From: Pedobacter puniceum | GTDB taxonomy: Bacteria; Bacteroidota; Bacteroidia; Sphingobacteriales; Sphingobacteriaceae | DNA length: 64,000 nt | Reading direction: 5' to 3' | Assembly: GCF_009674685.1 (NCBI RefSeq) | Contig: NZ_WKJI01000001.1 | Coordinates: 372,001-436,000, forward strand | In this document: in pieces, positions 1 to 8,648 of the stretch | Numbering within the stretch: the stretch's first letter is position 1 | How the letters are laid out: every line of letters starts with the position of its first letter | Program-made: the position numbers and the translations under genes | The notes under the pieces: generated by a model | What the model saw: the letters and a program-made list of their open reading frames with translations, nothing else | What the model was told of the DNA's origin: nothing | Databases searched by the model: none

Positions 1-2
1 GA

Positions 3-608
3 AGTGGGCAGGCAGATGAGTTTAAATTTGCTGTTCCATTTAAGAAATATCGCGATAGTTTACTTAAACAAACCGCATTTTCTGAAATTGGTATAAAAGC
101 CATAGGTTACGAGAATGTATATAAACATTTAAATCCGGTTGGTTTAAATGTGATTGTTTTGCCAGCTACTGATAGGAATTTCTTGCTTTCCATTACCAAA
201 GAATTATGGAAGCTAAGTTCAAATTTTCAAATTGCTGTTATTGGTCACCCAGGCTGGGAGAAACTACAGTTTTTGGATGCTACAACCATGCAAAAACTAA
301 ACACGCATATAACCTCATCTTACAAAGTAGATTATAAAACCCCTAGAGTAGAGCAGTTTTTAGCTAAATACCGAGCGAAATATAGTTTAGAACCTAGCGA
401 GTATGCTATTAAAGGTTTTGATATTGCTTATTATTTTGCTTCTTTAATGAGTAAAAAAGGTAAGGCTTTCGCCGATGACTTAACTAAAACCTCATTAGAA
501 GGTTTACATAACCAACTTGATTTTGTGAAGGATGCTAAATTGGGCTATTATAACCATAGCTTAATGATTTTAAAGTATCAGGATTTTCAGCTTAAGAAGG
601 TTAAATAA
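3..608 (+). CDS. C-terminal part of a type I periplasmic-binding-fold protein (5' end outside window)
   Basis: The reading frame is open from the window edge, so this is only the last 201 codons. The visible part alternates beta strands and helices in the way of the receptor ligand-binding / branched-chain amino acid binding fold: a strand-turn segment with PATDRNF near residue 52, then AVIGHPGWE, and an EYAIKGFDIAYYFA helix that is typical of the last third of that fold. In related bacteria such domains sit at the C-terminus of LysM-containing proteins, which would make this a cell-envelope protein; the N-terminal part needed to confirm that is missing. It ends directly against the start of the methyltransferase gene (TAA then ATG, no gap), so the two are probably co-transcribed. 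The GTG at 150 is internal and not the true start. Confidence 0.6.
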   Translation, partial: SGQADEFKFAVPFKKYRDSLLKQTAFSEIGIKAIGYENVYKHLNPVGLNVIVLPATDRNFLLSITKELWKLSSNFQIAVIGHPGWEKLQFLDATTMQKLNTHITSSYKVDYKTPRVEQFLAKYRAKYSLEPSEYAIKGFDIAYYFASLMSKKGKAFADDLTKTSLEGLHNQLDFVKDAKLGYYNHSLMILKYQDFQLKKVK

Positions 609-1772
609 ATGAAAGCTATTCACCAATTGGCTACGGTAGAGCAAATTTTAGCTCGTTACCAGCAAGACCAGCCTTTGCATCGTTTTTTAGCGGTTTACTA
701 TCGTCAAAATAAGCAAATGGGGTCTAAAGATCGTAAAATAGCCAGTAGGTTGGTTTACAATTACTTTAGGCTAGGTCATGCTCTTCAGCAAGAATCTTTA
801 ATAAATCGTTTAATTGTTGCCGAGTTTCTTTGTAACACCCTTAGCAATTCATTTATTGCTTTTTATAAACCAGAATGGGAAGTTTCTATCCATTTAACCC
901 TTGAAGAAAAGCTTGCTTTAGTAAAGCGAGAGTTTTCTGATTTTAATGTTCTAGCTATTTTTCCTTTTCATTATCATCTATCAGAAGGGATAGATACCAC
1001 TTTATTTTGTAGTAAAATTTTGGTGCAGCCAGATTTATACATCAGGGTTAGAAAAGGGGCTGAGAAGCGTTTTACAGGAACTTTACTAGATGCTGGTCTA
1101 AATTTTCAGCATCTGGGAGAACAAACCTATGCCTTAGCAAATGGCACCAAGCTAGATCATTTATTTACTGATAGAGGTTTGTATGAGGTGCAAGATTTAT
1201 CCTCGCAACAAGTAGGAAATTATTTTAAACCGCAGAAATGGGATAAATGGTGGGATTGCTGTGCAGCATCTGGCGGTAAATCATTGCTATTGCATCAGCA
1301 ACAGCCAGATATTAAACTTTTAGTTTCTGATATTAGAGCTTCTATTTTAGATAATTTGGATGAACGCTTTTTACATGCAGGTATCAGAAACTATCAGAAA
1401 AAAGTACTTGATTTAACCTTAGACCAATCTTTATACTTACATGATTATGAGTTTGATGGTATCATCCTAGATGCACCTTGTAGTGGCTCTGGTACCTGGG
1501 GAAGAACTCCAGAAATGATTAATCAGTTTGAAGAGCATACCATACAGTTTTTTCAAGATTTGCAGCGGAAAATCATCCGTAACGTTATTTCTTACCTAAA
1601 ACCTGGTAAGCCTCTTATTTACATCACTTGTTCTGTTTTTAAAGAAGAAAATGAAGCTCAGGTTGCTTGGATAAAAGAAGAGTTTAAATTGCAAGTAGAA
1701 AGTCAGGAACTTATCAAAGGCTATCAACATAAAGCCGATACCATGTTTATAGCTAGGTTAGTTAAGGCATAA
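609..1772 (+). CDS. RsmB/NOP-family rRNA (cytosine-C5) methyltransferase
   Basis: A SAM-dependent enzyme expected to place m5C on ribosomal RNA. In 387 residues the hallmarks are a SAM-binding loop CCAASGGKS at about 217-225, an acidic residue ending the next strand (SDIRAS, about 240), the motif IV DAPCSGSG at 288-295, and the motif VI ITCSV at 339-343. Cys341 in the TCS motif is the expected nucleophile and Cys291 the expected release cysteine; both are present. The N-terminal 140 residues are helical, as in RsmB relatives. It resembles the RsmB/RsmF group, but which base it modifies cannot be read from sequence. It starts on the base after the stop of the upstream gene. Confidence 0.9.
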   Translation: MKAIHQLATVEQILARYQQDQPLHRFLAVYYRQNKQMGSKDRKIASRLVYNYFRLGHALQQESLINRLIVAEFLCNTLSNSFIAFYKPEWEVSIHLTLEEKLALVKREFSDFNVLAIFPFHYHLSEGIDTTLFCSKILVQPDLYIRVRKGAEKRFTGTLLDAGLNFQHLGEQTYALANGTKLDHLFTDRGLYEVQDLSSQQVGNYFKPQKWDKWWDCCAASGGKSLLLHQQQPDIKLLVSDIRASILDNLDERFLHAGIRNYQKKVLDLTLDQSLYLHDYEFDGIILDAPCSGSGTWGRTPEMINQFEEHTIQFFQDLQRKIIRNVISYLKPGKPLIYITCSVFKEENEAQVAWIKEEFKLQVESQELIKGYQHKADTMFIARLVKA

Positions 1773-1796
1773 ATTAAAATCACTTAAGCGAATATT

Positions 1797-2369
1797 TTAC
1801 AAACCTGTATTTGTTCTAAACAGTTTTATTGCAATAGCTAAAAGAATAATACCAAAAGCTTTTCTTAAAATATGTAAACCTGTTGTGCCAAATAGTTTTT
1901 CTAAACGTAAGGTATTTTTTAAGATGATATAAACAAACAGCATATTTAGCACAATCCCCACCACAATATTTTGTGTAGCATATTCTGATTTTAGAGAGAG
2001 TAGGGTAGTCATGGTACCCGCACCTGCAATTAAAGGGAAAGCTAAAGGTACAATAGATACCGTTTCCGGAATTTCTTCTTTAAAGAAGTTGATACCCAAA
2101 ATCATTTCCATAGCGATAAAGAAAATCACTAAAGAACCCGCAATAGCGAAGGATGATATATCTAAACCTATAATTTTTAGTAGCGCTTCGCCAACAAATA
2201 GGAAGATAATCATCAATACCAAAGCTACAAAACTTGCTTTTTCAGATTGTATATGACCTGCTTTTTGTCTTAACTGCACAATAACCGGGATAGAGCCTAA
2301 AATATCGATGATAGCAAATAAAATCATCGTTACTGATAAAATCTCGTTAAAGTTGAAAAAGCTATTCAT
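1797..2369 (-). CDS. MarC family integral membrane protein
   Basis: A 190-residue protein made almost entirely of hydrophobic helices, about six, starting with an N-terminal segment that contains FAIIDILGSIPV, the conserved first-helix signature of the MarC family. A second family-like stretch is PLAFPLIAGAGTMTT in the middle. The length fits the family (about 190-220 residues). MarC proteins are inner-membrane proteins of unproven function; the old link to multiple antibiotic resistance was not upheld. It is convergent with the methyltransferase gene (24 bp between stops) and lies downstream of the APC permease gene, from which it is separated by a strong hairpin, so it probably has its own promoter. 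Confidence 0.88.
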   Translation of the reverse strand: MNSFFNFNEILSVTMILFAIIDILGSIPVIVQLRQKAGHIQSEKASFVALVLMIIFLFVGEALLKIIGLDISSFAIAGSLVIFFIAMEMILGINFFKEEIPETVSIVPLAFPLIAGAGTMTTLLSLKSEYATQNIVVGIVLNMLFVYIILKNTLRLEKLFGTTGLHILRKAFGIILLAIAIKLFRTNTGL

Positions 2370-2395
2370 AACAAAAATGTTTTTGGTAAAACAAA

Positions 2396-2429
2396 AGGTT
2401 GTCTCAAATTAAAATTTCTGAGACAACCT
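2396..2429 (-). terminator. Rho-independent terminator of the APC permease gene
   Basis: An 11-bp perfect stem (AGGTTGTCTCA at 2396-2406 with TGAGACAACCT at 2419-2429) encloses a 12-nt AT-rich loop. On the minus strand it is followed by a T-rich run (TTTTGTTTTACC), and it lies 27 bases past the permease stop codon. Confidence 0.85.
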
Positions 2430-2456
2430 ATTAAATTTATTGATGATAAAGAGTGT

Positions 2457-3920
2457 TTATTGTTTTAAAGAATCAGCGTACTTTTTTCTTACTACTGAAT
2501 TTTTCTTGCTATAGGTAAAGTAAATGGTTACACCTAAAGCCATCCAAATGGCAAGTCTAATCCAGCTTTCGCCGGGTAAAGAATACATTAAATAAATACA
2601 AACTAATATACCAGCAATAGGAACAAAAGGTACCCATGGAGTTTTAAAAGGTCTAGGTAAATCTGGTGATGATTTTCTCATGACTAAAACACCAACACAT
2701 ACCAATACAAATGCAAATAAAGTACCTATAGATACCATATGACCTAAATCAGAAACCGGTACGAAGCCAGCAAAAATACTCACAAATACCATGAAAAATA
2801 AGTTTGTTTTCCAAGGGGTATTAAATTTTGCATGAATAGAACTAAAGAATTTAGGTAATAATCCGTCTTTAGACATAGTATAAAATACTCTTGATTGTCC
2901 CATTAGCATTACCAAGATAACTGAGGTATAACCTGCTAAAATTGCAATAATTAAACCATCTTGTAAGAAAGAATATCCTGTTACAGCAAATGCTGTAGCA
3001 GCAGGTTTTGCATCGCCAGCAAAGTCTTTATAGTTTACCAAGCCTGTCATAACGTGTGCAAATAATACGTACAAGATTGTACATACAATGAGTGAACCTA
3101 ATATACCAATTGGCATTCCTTTTTGTGGATTTTTAGCCTCTTGTGCTGCTGTTGATACAGCGTCAAATCCAATAAAAGCGAAAAAAACTACAGCTGCACC
3201 AGTTGCAATACCTGTAATGCCAAATTGTTCATAGATACCTGTATTTTCTGGGATGTAAGGGGTATAATTATCAGGGTTAATATGAGACCAACCCAAGGTG
3301 ATAAATATTAAAACTACTGCCACTTTAACAATCACAAGGATGTTATTCATCGTGGCCGATTCTTTAGTTCCTCGCATTAAAACCAAAGAAAGCATACAAA
3401 CAATAAAAATTGCTGGTAGATTAATGTAACCACCTTCAATTACAGTCCCGTCGCCTAATTTTAAGGTTTCAAAAGGAGAAACAATTAATTTATGAGGTAG
3501 ATCCAAATCGTATTTATGGAGAAATTCTAGCAAGTATCTAGACCAAGAGACAGAAACCGTTGCAGCACCTAAAGCATACTCTAAAACTAAATCCCAGCCA
3601 ATAATCCAAGCCATAAATTCGCCCATGGTGGCATAAGAATAGGTATAGGCCGAACCAGCAACAGGAATCATACTGGCAAACTCTGCATAACATAAACCTG
3701 CAAAGCCACAAGCAACTGCTGCTAATACGAATGATAAAGTTACTGCTGGTCCAGCATTTTCTGCAGCTGCAATCCCTGTCAATGAAAATAATCCAGCACC
3801 AATAATAGCTCCAATACCAAGAGCAACAAGATTAAAGCTAGATAGCGTTCTTTTTAAACTTCCCTCACCAGTTTCGGCTGCCTCGGCAAGTAGCACATCT
3901 AATGGCTTTTTAAAATTCAT
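2457..3920 (-). CDS. APC superfamily amino acid permease (cationic amino acid transporter-like)
   Basis: A 487-residue secondary transporter with about 12-14 membrane helices. The first helix carries the APC signature GIGAIIGAGLFSLTG at about 35-49, followed by GPAVTLSFVLAAVACGFAGL and YAEFASMIPVAGSAYTYSY, which closely follow the pattern of the YhdG / mammalian CAT-like branch. The C-terminal part (PDLPRPFKTPWVPFVPIAGI) matches the C-terminal domain of that branch. The substrate is probably an amino acid, perhaps a cationic one, imported by proton symport; specificity is inferred only from family resemblance. It is monocistronic, with a terminator downstream and about 180 bp of AT-rich intergenic DNA upstream. 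Confidence 0.9.
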   Translation of the reverse strand: MNFKKPLDVLLAEAAETGEGSLKRTLSSFNLVALGIGAIIGAGLFSLTGIAAAENAGPAVTLSFVLAAVACGFAGLCYAEFASMIPVAGSAYTYSYATMGEFMAWIIGWDLVLEYALGAATVSVSWSRYLLEFLHKYDLDLPHKLIVSPFETLKLGDGTVIEGGYINLPAIFIVCMLSLVLMRGTKESATMNNILVIVKVAVVLIFITLGWSHINPDNYTPYIPENTGIYEQFGITGIATGAAVVFFAFIGFDAVSTAAQEAKNPQKGMPIGILGSLIVCTILYVLFAHVMTGLVNYKDFAGDAKPAATAFAVTGYSFLQDGLIIAILAGYTSVILVMLMGQSRVFYTMSKDGLLPKFFSSIHAKFNTPWKTNLFFMVFVSIFAGFVPVSDLGHMVSIGTLFAFVLVCVGVLVMRKSSPDLPRPFKTPWVPFVPIAGILVCIYLMYSLPGESWIRLAIWMALGVTIYFTYSKKNSVVRKKYADSLKQ

Positions 3921-4104
3921 AAATGTTTGTTTAGTTAGTTAATTTCTATTTGTGTGTAATTTTAAAAGCTAATATATCAAAAAATGTCGTAGAGATTGGG
4001 CTTTTTAAAAATCACATCAACTATAAGCTTAAAAATCATGATTTATAACATTTTTGAGCTTTTATGAAAGTGTAAAAATTATGATAAAAGACTTTTAGGA
4101 GCTT

Positions 4105-4794
4105 TTAAGAGGGAAATTCTATGTCAAGTAAGTTTAAAGCTCTTTTAAATTCTGCTTGAAGAGGAGCTTTTAAATGGAGTTTTTCATCGGTAATAGGATG
4201 ATTAAATTGTAATACTGATGCATGTAGCAACATACTCTCCATTTGAAAATGCTCTTTAAAAAACTTATTTTGTTTATTACAGCCATGAGGTCTATCGCCA
4301 ATAATAGGATGGAAAATATGAGCGAAATGCCTTCTTAACTGATGCATTCGCCCTGTTTGTGGTTGTGCTTCTACTAAAGAATATCTGGATGTTGGGTGTT
4401 TGCCTACCGCTAGTGCAATTTCTGTACGAACTAAAGTTTTAAAATAAGTAACAGCATCTTGTAAAGTGCCATTTTCTTTTTTCAAGGGGTAATCAATCAA
4501 AAGTTCATCAGGGCTGTGGCCACGTAATACAGCTAGATATTTTTTTTGTACTTTATTCTCCATAAACTGTTGCTGCATTAGTCTATCAGTTTCTTTGTTT
4601 AAAGCAAAAAGAAGTAGGCCACTGGTTTTTCTATCTAAACGATGGACAGGCCAAACATGTTGCTGTATTTGATCTCTTAAAAGCTGCAGTGCAAATTCTT
4701 CGGCATTTCTAGCAATGGGCGATTGATGAACCAACAAGCCATGAGGTTTATTAATGGCTACTAAATGCTCATCCTGATAAATTATCTCTAACAT
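4105..4794 (-). CDS. truC: tRNA pseudouridine synthase C (TruC-like, RluA family)
   Basis: A 229-residue member of the RluA pseudouridine synthase family. The catalytic motif HRLDRKTSG is at residues 51-59 with Asp54 as nucleophile. N-terminal MLEIIYQDEHLVAINKPHG, then DQIQQHVWPVHR and QTGRMHQLRRHFAHI, parallel E. coli TruC more closely than RluA, RluC or RluD, and there is no S4 domain. TruC modifies U65 of certain tRNAs. The frame extends to a TTG at 4803, but the ATG at 4794 gives the family's usual N-terminus and is preferred. It stands alone between the permease and a small membrane protein gene, all on the minus strand. Confidence 0.85.
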   Translation of the reverse strand: MLEIIYQDEHLVAINKPHGLLVHQSPIARNAEEFALQLLRDQIQQHVWPVHRLDRKTSGLLLFALNKETDRLMQQQFMENKVQKKYLAVLRGHSPDELLIDYPLKKENGTLQDAVTYFKTLVRTEIALAVGKHPTSRYSLVEAQPQTGRMHQLRRHFAHIFHPIIGDRPHGCNKQNKFFKEHFQMESMLLHASVLQFNHPITDEKLHLKAPLQAEFKRALNLLDIEFPS

Positions 4795-4832
4795 GACTTG
4801 CAAATTAGGAATTTATAAGTAATTGCAAGCTT

Positions 4833-5009
4833 CTAAGTATTATTTCGATACTTTCTCATATTAAACCAATTGATACTTAACCAAACCAAACTTATCAGTA
4901 CCAAAAACAGGGGTAATGCTCCTGGTTCATCTTCAACGGTGATGGTAAAAGTCATCAGCAGGAAGCCTATTGCTAAAATTATGAATGGTATTATGTTTTT
5001 ATTTTTCAT
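4833..5009 (-). CDS. Small two-helix membrane protein, unknown function
   Basis: A 58-codon frame begins with an ATG at 5009 and stops at 4833. The protein opens with lysines (MKNKN) and has two hydrophobic segments, IIPFIILAIGFLLMTFTI (about 6-23) and LPLFLVLISLVWLSINWF (about 32-49), separated by an acidic linker VEDEPGA and closed by a basic tail. That arrangement, with positive ends inside and an acidic loop outside, is that of a genuine small inner-membrane protein rather than a chance frame. It has the same strand as truC, whose ATG is 38 bp downstream, so co-transcription is possible. I do not recognise the family. Confidence 0.55.
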   Translation of the reverse strand: MKNKNIIPFIILAIGFLLMTFTITVEDEPGALPLFLVLISLVWLSINWFNMRKYRNNT

Positions 5010-5085
5010 TTTAAAAGTACTTTGTAAAACAAAGTAAGTGATTAAAATTATCTAATCCAAGTTTATTTATACTTAAAAGGGATAA

Positions 5086-6309
5086 TTAATCTAAATGTTG
5101 AAATGCTTTTTTAAGAAGTAAAGGAGTAGTAAGCGTAGTTAGCACACCCATAATTACTAAAATAGAAAAGACTTCAGTACTGATTAAGCCATTTTTATAG
5201 GCAATATTAGCAATTACAAGTTCCATAATACCACGGGCATTTAGCCCAATACCCAAGGTTAAAGAAACACGTTTGTTAAGTCCGGCAAGCGTACCACCAA
5301 AATAGCCGCCTGCAATTTTAGATAGGTAAGAAACCGCTATAACAGCTATCAATAAACCCACATTGCTAATAGACGAAAAGTTGAATTCTAGACCGATACC
5401 AGCAAAAAATATAGGTGCTAAGAAGCCCATAGCCATGCTACTGGTGGTAGTTTCTATAGCTTTTAAATTATGTTTACCGATGAGAGAATCGCTAATGAGC
5501 ATTGCTGCAAAAAATGCTCCTACGATGAAATGTAAACCAAGCGACTCTGTAAAGGTTGAAAAAAGTAAAACAAAAGCAAAAAACAGCGCAAAAAGTGGCT
5601 CTTTACCTTTTAATACGGAAACTATTTTATCTAAAGATTCTTGAATATAATCGCCTTTTCTTAAAACCTTTTTAATGAGGATGTATACCAAACTTAAAAG
5701 CGCAATAAAAACGAAAAGCTTTAATAAAGATATAGAACCAGCTTTTATAACTGCTGATGCAGACATATCGGTGTCTTTTAAATTAAGTAAAACACCTAAA
5801 ATAGAGAGCGCTAAAACATCATCAAAAATGGCAATAGAAATTATTTTTTGCCCTACTTGCGAGTTTATTTTTCCTAAATCCATCAAGATTCTGATACTTA
5901 CAGGTAAAGCCGTAATAGCTACACATAAACCTATAAAAACTGTTGTCATGATATCTTGCTGGAAATAATGCCCCACTGTAATACCACCAAATATGGGTAC
6001 AAAGAACGCCATGATGGAGATTATGATATTCTTTCCTTTTAAAGATTTCAGGATATCATCAATATTAATTTCTAATCCGGCTATGATAACCAATAAAAAA
6101 ATACCTAGTTCAGAAATAACTTTAATATCCTCTGTTCTGTGGATTAAATTTAATAAGCTTGGTCCGAGAATGATACCTGCTATAATTTCGCCAATCATGG
6201 CAGGTTGTTTAAAACGCTCAAAAATTTCCCCAAAAATTCTTGCTGCTACCAATAAAATAAGTAGGTTGGTGAAAAATGGAAGTTCGAAGTGTGGGGTTTC
6301 TATGGGCAT
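5086..6309 (-). CDS. Cation:proton antiporter, CPA2 (Kef-type) membrane domain
   Basis: A 407-residue protein with about 12 membrane helices and no C-terminal TrkA-N or TrkA-C domain, so it is a stand-alone Na_H_Exchanger domain. Family markers are FKQPAMIGEIIAGIILGPSL near residue 34, LGIFLLVIIAGLEI near residue 68, and GLNARGIMELVIANIAY near residue 355. It should exchange Na+ or K+ for protons; the ion is unknown. It is monocistronic. The start ATG at 6309 is followed directly by the family's N-terminal helix. A 14-bp perfect palindrome lies 20-33 bp upstream of the start codon. Confidence 0.88.
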   Translation of the reverse strand: MPIETPHFELPFFTNLLILLVAARIFGEIFERFKQPAMIGEIIAGIILGPSLLNLIHRTEDIKVISELGIFLLVIIAGLEINIDDILKSLKGKNIIISIMAFFVPIFGGITVGHYFQQDIMTTVFIGLCVAITALPVSIRILMDLGKINSQVGQKIISIAIFDDVLALSILGVLLNLKDTDMSASAVIKAGSISLLKLFVFIALLSLVYILIKKVLRKGDYIQESLDKIVSVLKGKEPLFALFFAFVLLFSTFTESLGLHFIVGAFFAAMLISDSLIGKHNLKAIETTTSSMAMGFLAPIFFAGIGLEFNFSSISNVGLLIAVIAVSYLSKIAGGYFGGTLAGLNKRVSLTLGIGLNARGIMELVIANIAYKNGLISTEVFSILVIMGVLTTLTTPLLLKKAFQHLD

Positions 6310-6328
6310 TTAAATCCTATTTAAACTT

Positions 6329-6342
6329 GTATTAATTAATAC
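6329..6342. repeat. 14-bp perfect palindrome upstream of the antiporter gene
   Basis: GTATTAATTAATAC reads the same on both strands and lies 20-33 bases upstream of the antiporter start codon, where a regulator could block transcription. Its AT-only core means it could also be chance in this AT-rich DNA. Confidence 0.35.
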
Positions 6343-6467
6343 TTAAATAACTATTTTTTCAGCCGCTAAAGTAATAGAAAGGAGTGATATAACATAAATA
6401 CCTTTTATCAAGGTTTTGTTAAGTTTATTTGCTTGATGCTGAGATTACTTCATATAGATTTTAAGAA

Positions 6468-7115
6468 TTATTTATTTCGATTTTTATACTCATCATGCAA
6501 ACCTATACCGTTTAAAATTTGGTTTTTATATTTTGCTATTCTGCTTATCCGAGTTTGACTTTGCTTGGGTTGAGAGAAATGGATAATATAAGCTCTTTGT
6601 CTACCCGGTGTTAAAGCATGAAATGCTTGGGTGAAGGCTAAATCAGCTTTAAAAGCTTCTTGAAGTTCTTCTGGAATAGGTTCAGGATTTTTGTTAAGCG
6701 CTACTTTTTGTCCGCTTTCTTCTAAAGCAATAGCTTCTTTTATGTAAGTAATTAAAATACTTTGTACTTTTTCAATTTCATCAATATGCTTAAATCTGAT
6801 GATTCTAGCAGCTTGCACATTGCCCTGTTGTTGTAAAATTTTGTGTTCGTCTTTTAGTAAAGCACCTTTAAAAAAGCCAATATTGGCCGATTCTTTTAAA
6901 GCATTTACCAGAATAACATTTTTACCTTGATGTGTGTAAACCGGAGCACCCCATTTTATCTCCTCTTTAAGACCAGTTTCTAACACAATTTGTCTGAGTA
7001 GTTCAAGCTCATCTCGCCAAAGGTTGACTTTACATTTAGGTGTAGCGCCATATTTACAACGCATACAGCCATCTATTAAATATTTATCAACTTGCGGGTT
7101 TAGTACTATACTCAT
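6468..7115 (-). CDS. YdeI/OmpD-associated (OmdA) family protein with DUF1801-like domain
   Basis: A 215-residue protein with two parts. Residues about 35-140 resemble DUF1801 (KEEIKWGAPVYTHQGKNVI, then NIGFFKGALLKDEHK). The C-terminal 65 residues carry the YdeI/OmdA pattern, PGRQRAYIIHFSQPKQSQTR and RISRIAKYKNQILNGIGLHD. Function in the family is not established; some members were linked to bacteriocin or polymyxin protection. The N-terminus has three cysteines, C17, C20 and C28 (GCMRCKYGATPKC), a possible small metal site that many relatives also show. It is a single gene on the minus strand. Confidence 0.8.
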   Translation of the reverse strand: MSIVLNPQVDKYLIDGCMRCKYGATPKCKVNLWRDELELLRQIVLETGLKEEIKWGAPVYTHQGKNVILVNALKESANIGFFKGALLKDEHKILQQQGNVQAARIIRFKHIDEIEKVQSILITYIKEAIALEESGQKVALNKNPEPIPEELQEAFKADLAFTQAFHALTPGRQRAYIIHFSQPKQSQTRISRIAKYKNQILNGIGLHDEYKNRNK

Positions 7116-7191
7116 GAGAAGGTATTTTATATAGATGTTTTGTGCTTTTGTTTATGAGATGAAATTAAGGAAAAATTTGGTTTTCTATGTT

Positions 7192-7602
7192 TTAAATGTC
7201 GTCCTTTTTAACAGTAAAAAGCATAGTACAAGCAGCTAAAATTAAAAAGAAAGCCGGTATGTAAGGAGGCTTGATTTTTAACGGTAAAACATCAGCCGAT
7301 ACATTGGGGTGTAAATGAACGTATATACCTGTTAACATCATCATGATGATAGCAAAAAAAGAAATACCTGTGATTAGTTTATAAGTTGATGTAGATATTT
7401 TATGCTTAAAGTTTAAACAAATTAAAAGTGTTAGTCCAACCATAATTTCACCAGCAATACCTAATGGATAAGCTAATGAGCCTAATTCTGATTGGCTAAT
7501 TTGTACACTATACCACGTTTTAAACGGATGGATAAATTTAAGAACCCCAAATATAGACATAGACAGGGCTAAAAACCAAGACGCTATTTTATAATACTTC
7601 AT
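7192..7602 (-). CDS. DoxX-like four-helix membrane protein
   Basis: From the ATG at 7602 this encodes 136 residues with four hydrophobic segments: IASWFLALSMSIFGVLKF, LGIAGEIMVGLTLLICL, TGISFFAIIMMMLTGIYVHL and YIPAFFLILAACTMLF. That pattern and length fit DoxX-like / DoxD-related membrane proteins, whose roles are mostly unknown. The frame is open much further upstream to 7830, but that stretch runs antiparallel in frame through the AraC coding region and lacks a plausible protein, so MKYYKIASW is chosen as the start. It lies 103 bp downstream of the AraC gene on the same strand and may be its target or operon partner. Confidence 0.7.
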   Translation of the reverse strand: MKYYKIASWFLALSMSIFGVLKFIHPFKTWYSVQISQSELGSLAYPLGIAGEIMVGLTLLICLNFKHKISTSTYKLITGISFFAIIMMMLTGIYVHLHPNVSADVLPLKIKPPYIPAFFLILAACTMLFTVKKDDI

Positions 7603-7705
7603 TTGATAATTGTTTTTAAAATTCTGCTGAATTGCATGACGCAAAAATGATTCTAAAAAACAGGAATAGGTTAGGATAAAAAGTCCAAAAATTAGGGAGA
7701 AAGGT

Positions 7706-8551
7706 TCAGGTTTTATTAAAGGTATTTTTGTATTGAGATGGTGTATGGCCATACTTTGATTTAAACAACTTACTGAAGTGCGAAATATCATTAAAGCCAA
7801 TTTGATAGCATATTTCACTGATAGATGCATCGGAAGTGCAGAGCAACATGGCAGCTTTTATAAGTTTTTGTTCTTTGATATAATGTGCGGGGCTGTCTTT
7901 AAAATAGCTTTCAAAATCTCTTTTGAAGGCCGATAAGCTGCGTCCAGAAAGTACAGCTAATTCTTTAGTAGAAAGATTATTATAAAGATGGTTTTGGATA
8001 ACTTCTTTAAAATTTGCTTGGCGGGGTGTGAATAAGTGTGAAAACAAGCTCTTTAAATCTTCTGCGCTGTTGGTTTGCAGAAGCAGCAGGATAAGTTCTT
8101 TGATTTTAAGTTTTAATAAGTCATCATGAACGATGCTTGGGTTTTGAAAATAAAATTCTAAGCTTTTAATGAAATGGATGATAATATCTTGTTTCTCTAT
8201 CTTATTAGCGAAGTGTTTTTTAGTTGTGGATTGAAGGAAATGCGGAACTTCATTTTTGTACAGTTCTTTTAAAACATCTGTATGAAGATGAACAGCAAAA
8301 ATCTCACAATTTTGTCCTTCTCTTTGTGGTAATAATCTAGCGAAATAGCTGCCACATTTAAGGAGTACACTTTCAGAAACTTGAATGTGTATATGCTCTG
8401 TAGGCGACTGGAGTATACTTTCCCCTTCTTTTACAAAGATGAAACAAGCTTCATTTTCAAAAACAGCAGGGTGTTTAAAAGGTGTTTTTATCACCAATCT
8501 TTCTATAACGCTCTTGTTGTTTAAAGAGAAATGATTTCTTTCTAGAATCAT
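7706..8551 (-). CDS. AraC family transcriptional regulator
   Basis: A 281-residue regulator. The N-terminal half (1-165) has a cupin-like beta pattern with CFIFVKEGES, which usually senses a small ligand. The C-terminal 100 residues form the double helix-turn-helix of the family: LSTKELAVLSGRSLSAFKRD, DSPAHYIKEQKLIKAAMLL, ISEICYQIGFNDISHFSKLF and the closing KYGHTPSQYK. It resembles the Bacteroidota AraC group often next to DoxX-like or oxidoreductase genes. The likely operon partner is the DoxX-like gene just downstream. The effector is unknown. Confidence 0.88.
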   Translation of the reverse strand: MILERNHFSLNNKSVIERLVIKTPFKHPAVFENEACFIFVKEGESILQSPTEHIHIQVSESVLLKCGSYFARLLPQREGQNCEIFAVHLHTDVLKELYKNEVPHFLQSTTKKHFANKIEKQDIIIHFIKSLEFYFQNPSIVHDDLLKLKIKELILLLLQTNSAEDLKSLFSHLFTPRQANFKEVIQNHLYNNLSTKELAVLSGRSLSAFKRDFESYFKDSPAHYIKEQKLIKAAMLLCTSDASISEICYQIGFNDISHFSKLFKSKYGHTPSQYKNTFNKT

Positions 8552-8648
8552 AGGAACAGATTTCTGAGAAATTTAGCAGTTTGTAGGTTTAACTATAAAA
8601 AATTATCTCAAAAAAATAATGAAAGTAAGACGCATTAAAAGATGTCTT

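Noticed and set aside
2011-2256. Open frame on the plus strand inside marC
   Set aside because: It mirrors the hydrophobic marC codons on the other strand, gives a lysine-rich protein without family features and has no promoter or ribosome site.
7603-7830. N-terminal extension of the DoxX-like frame into the AraC gene
   Set aside because: It overlaps the conserved AraC helix-turn-helix coding region out of frame; the four-helix protein is complete from ATG 7602.
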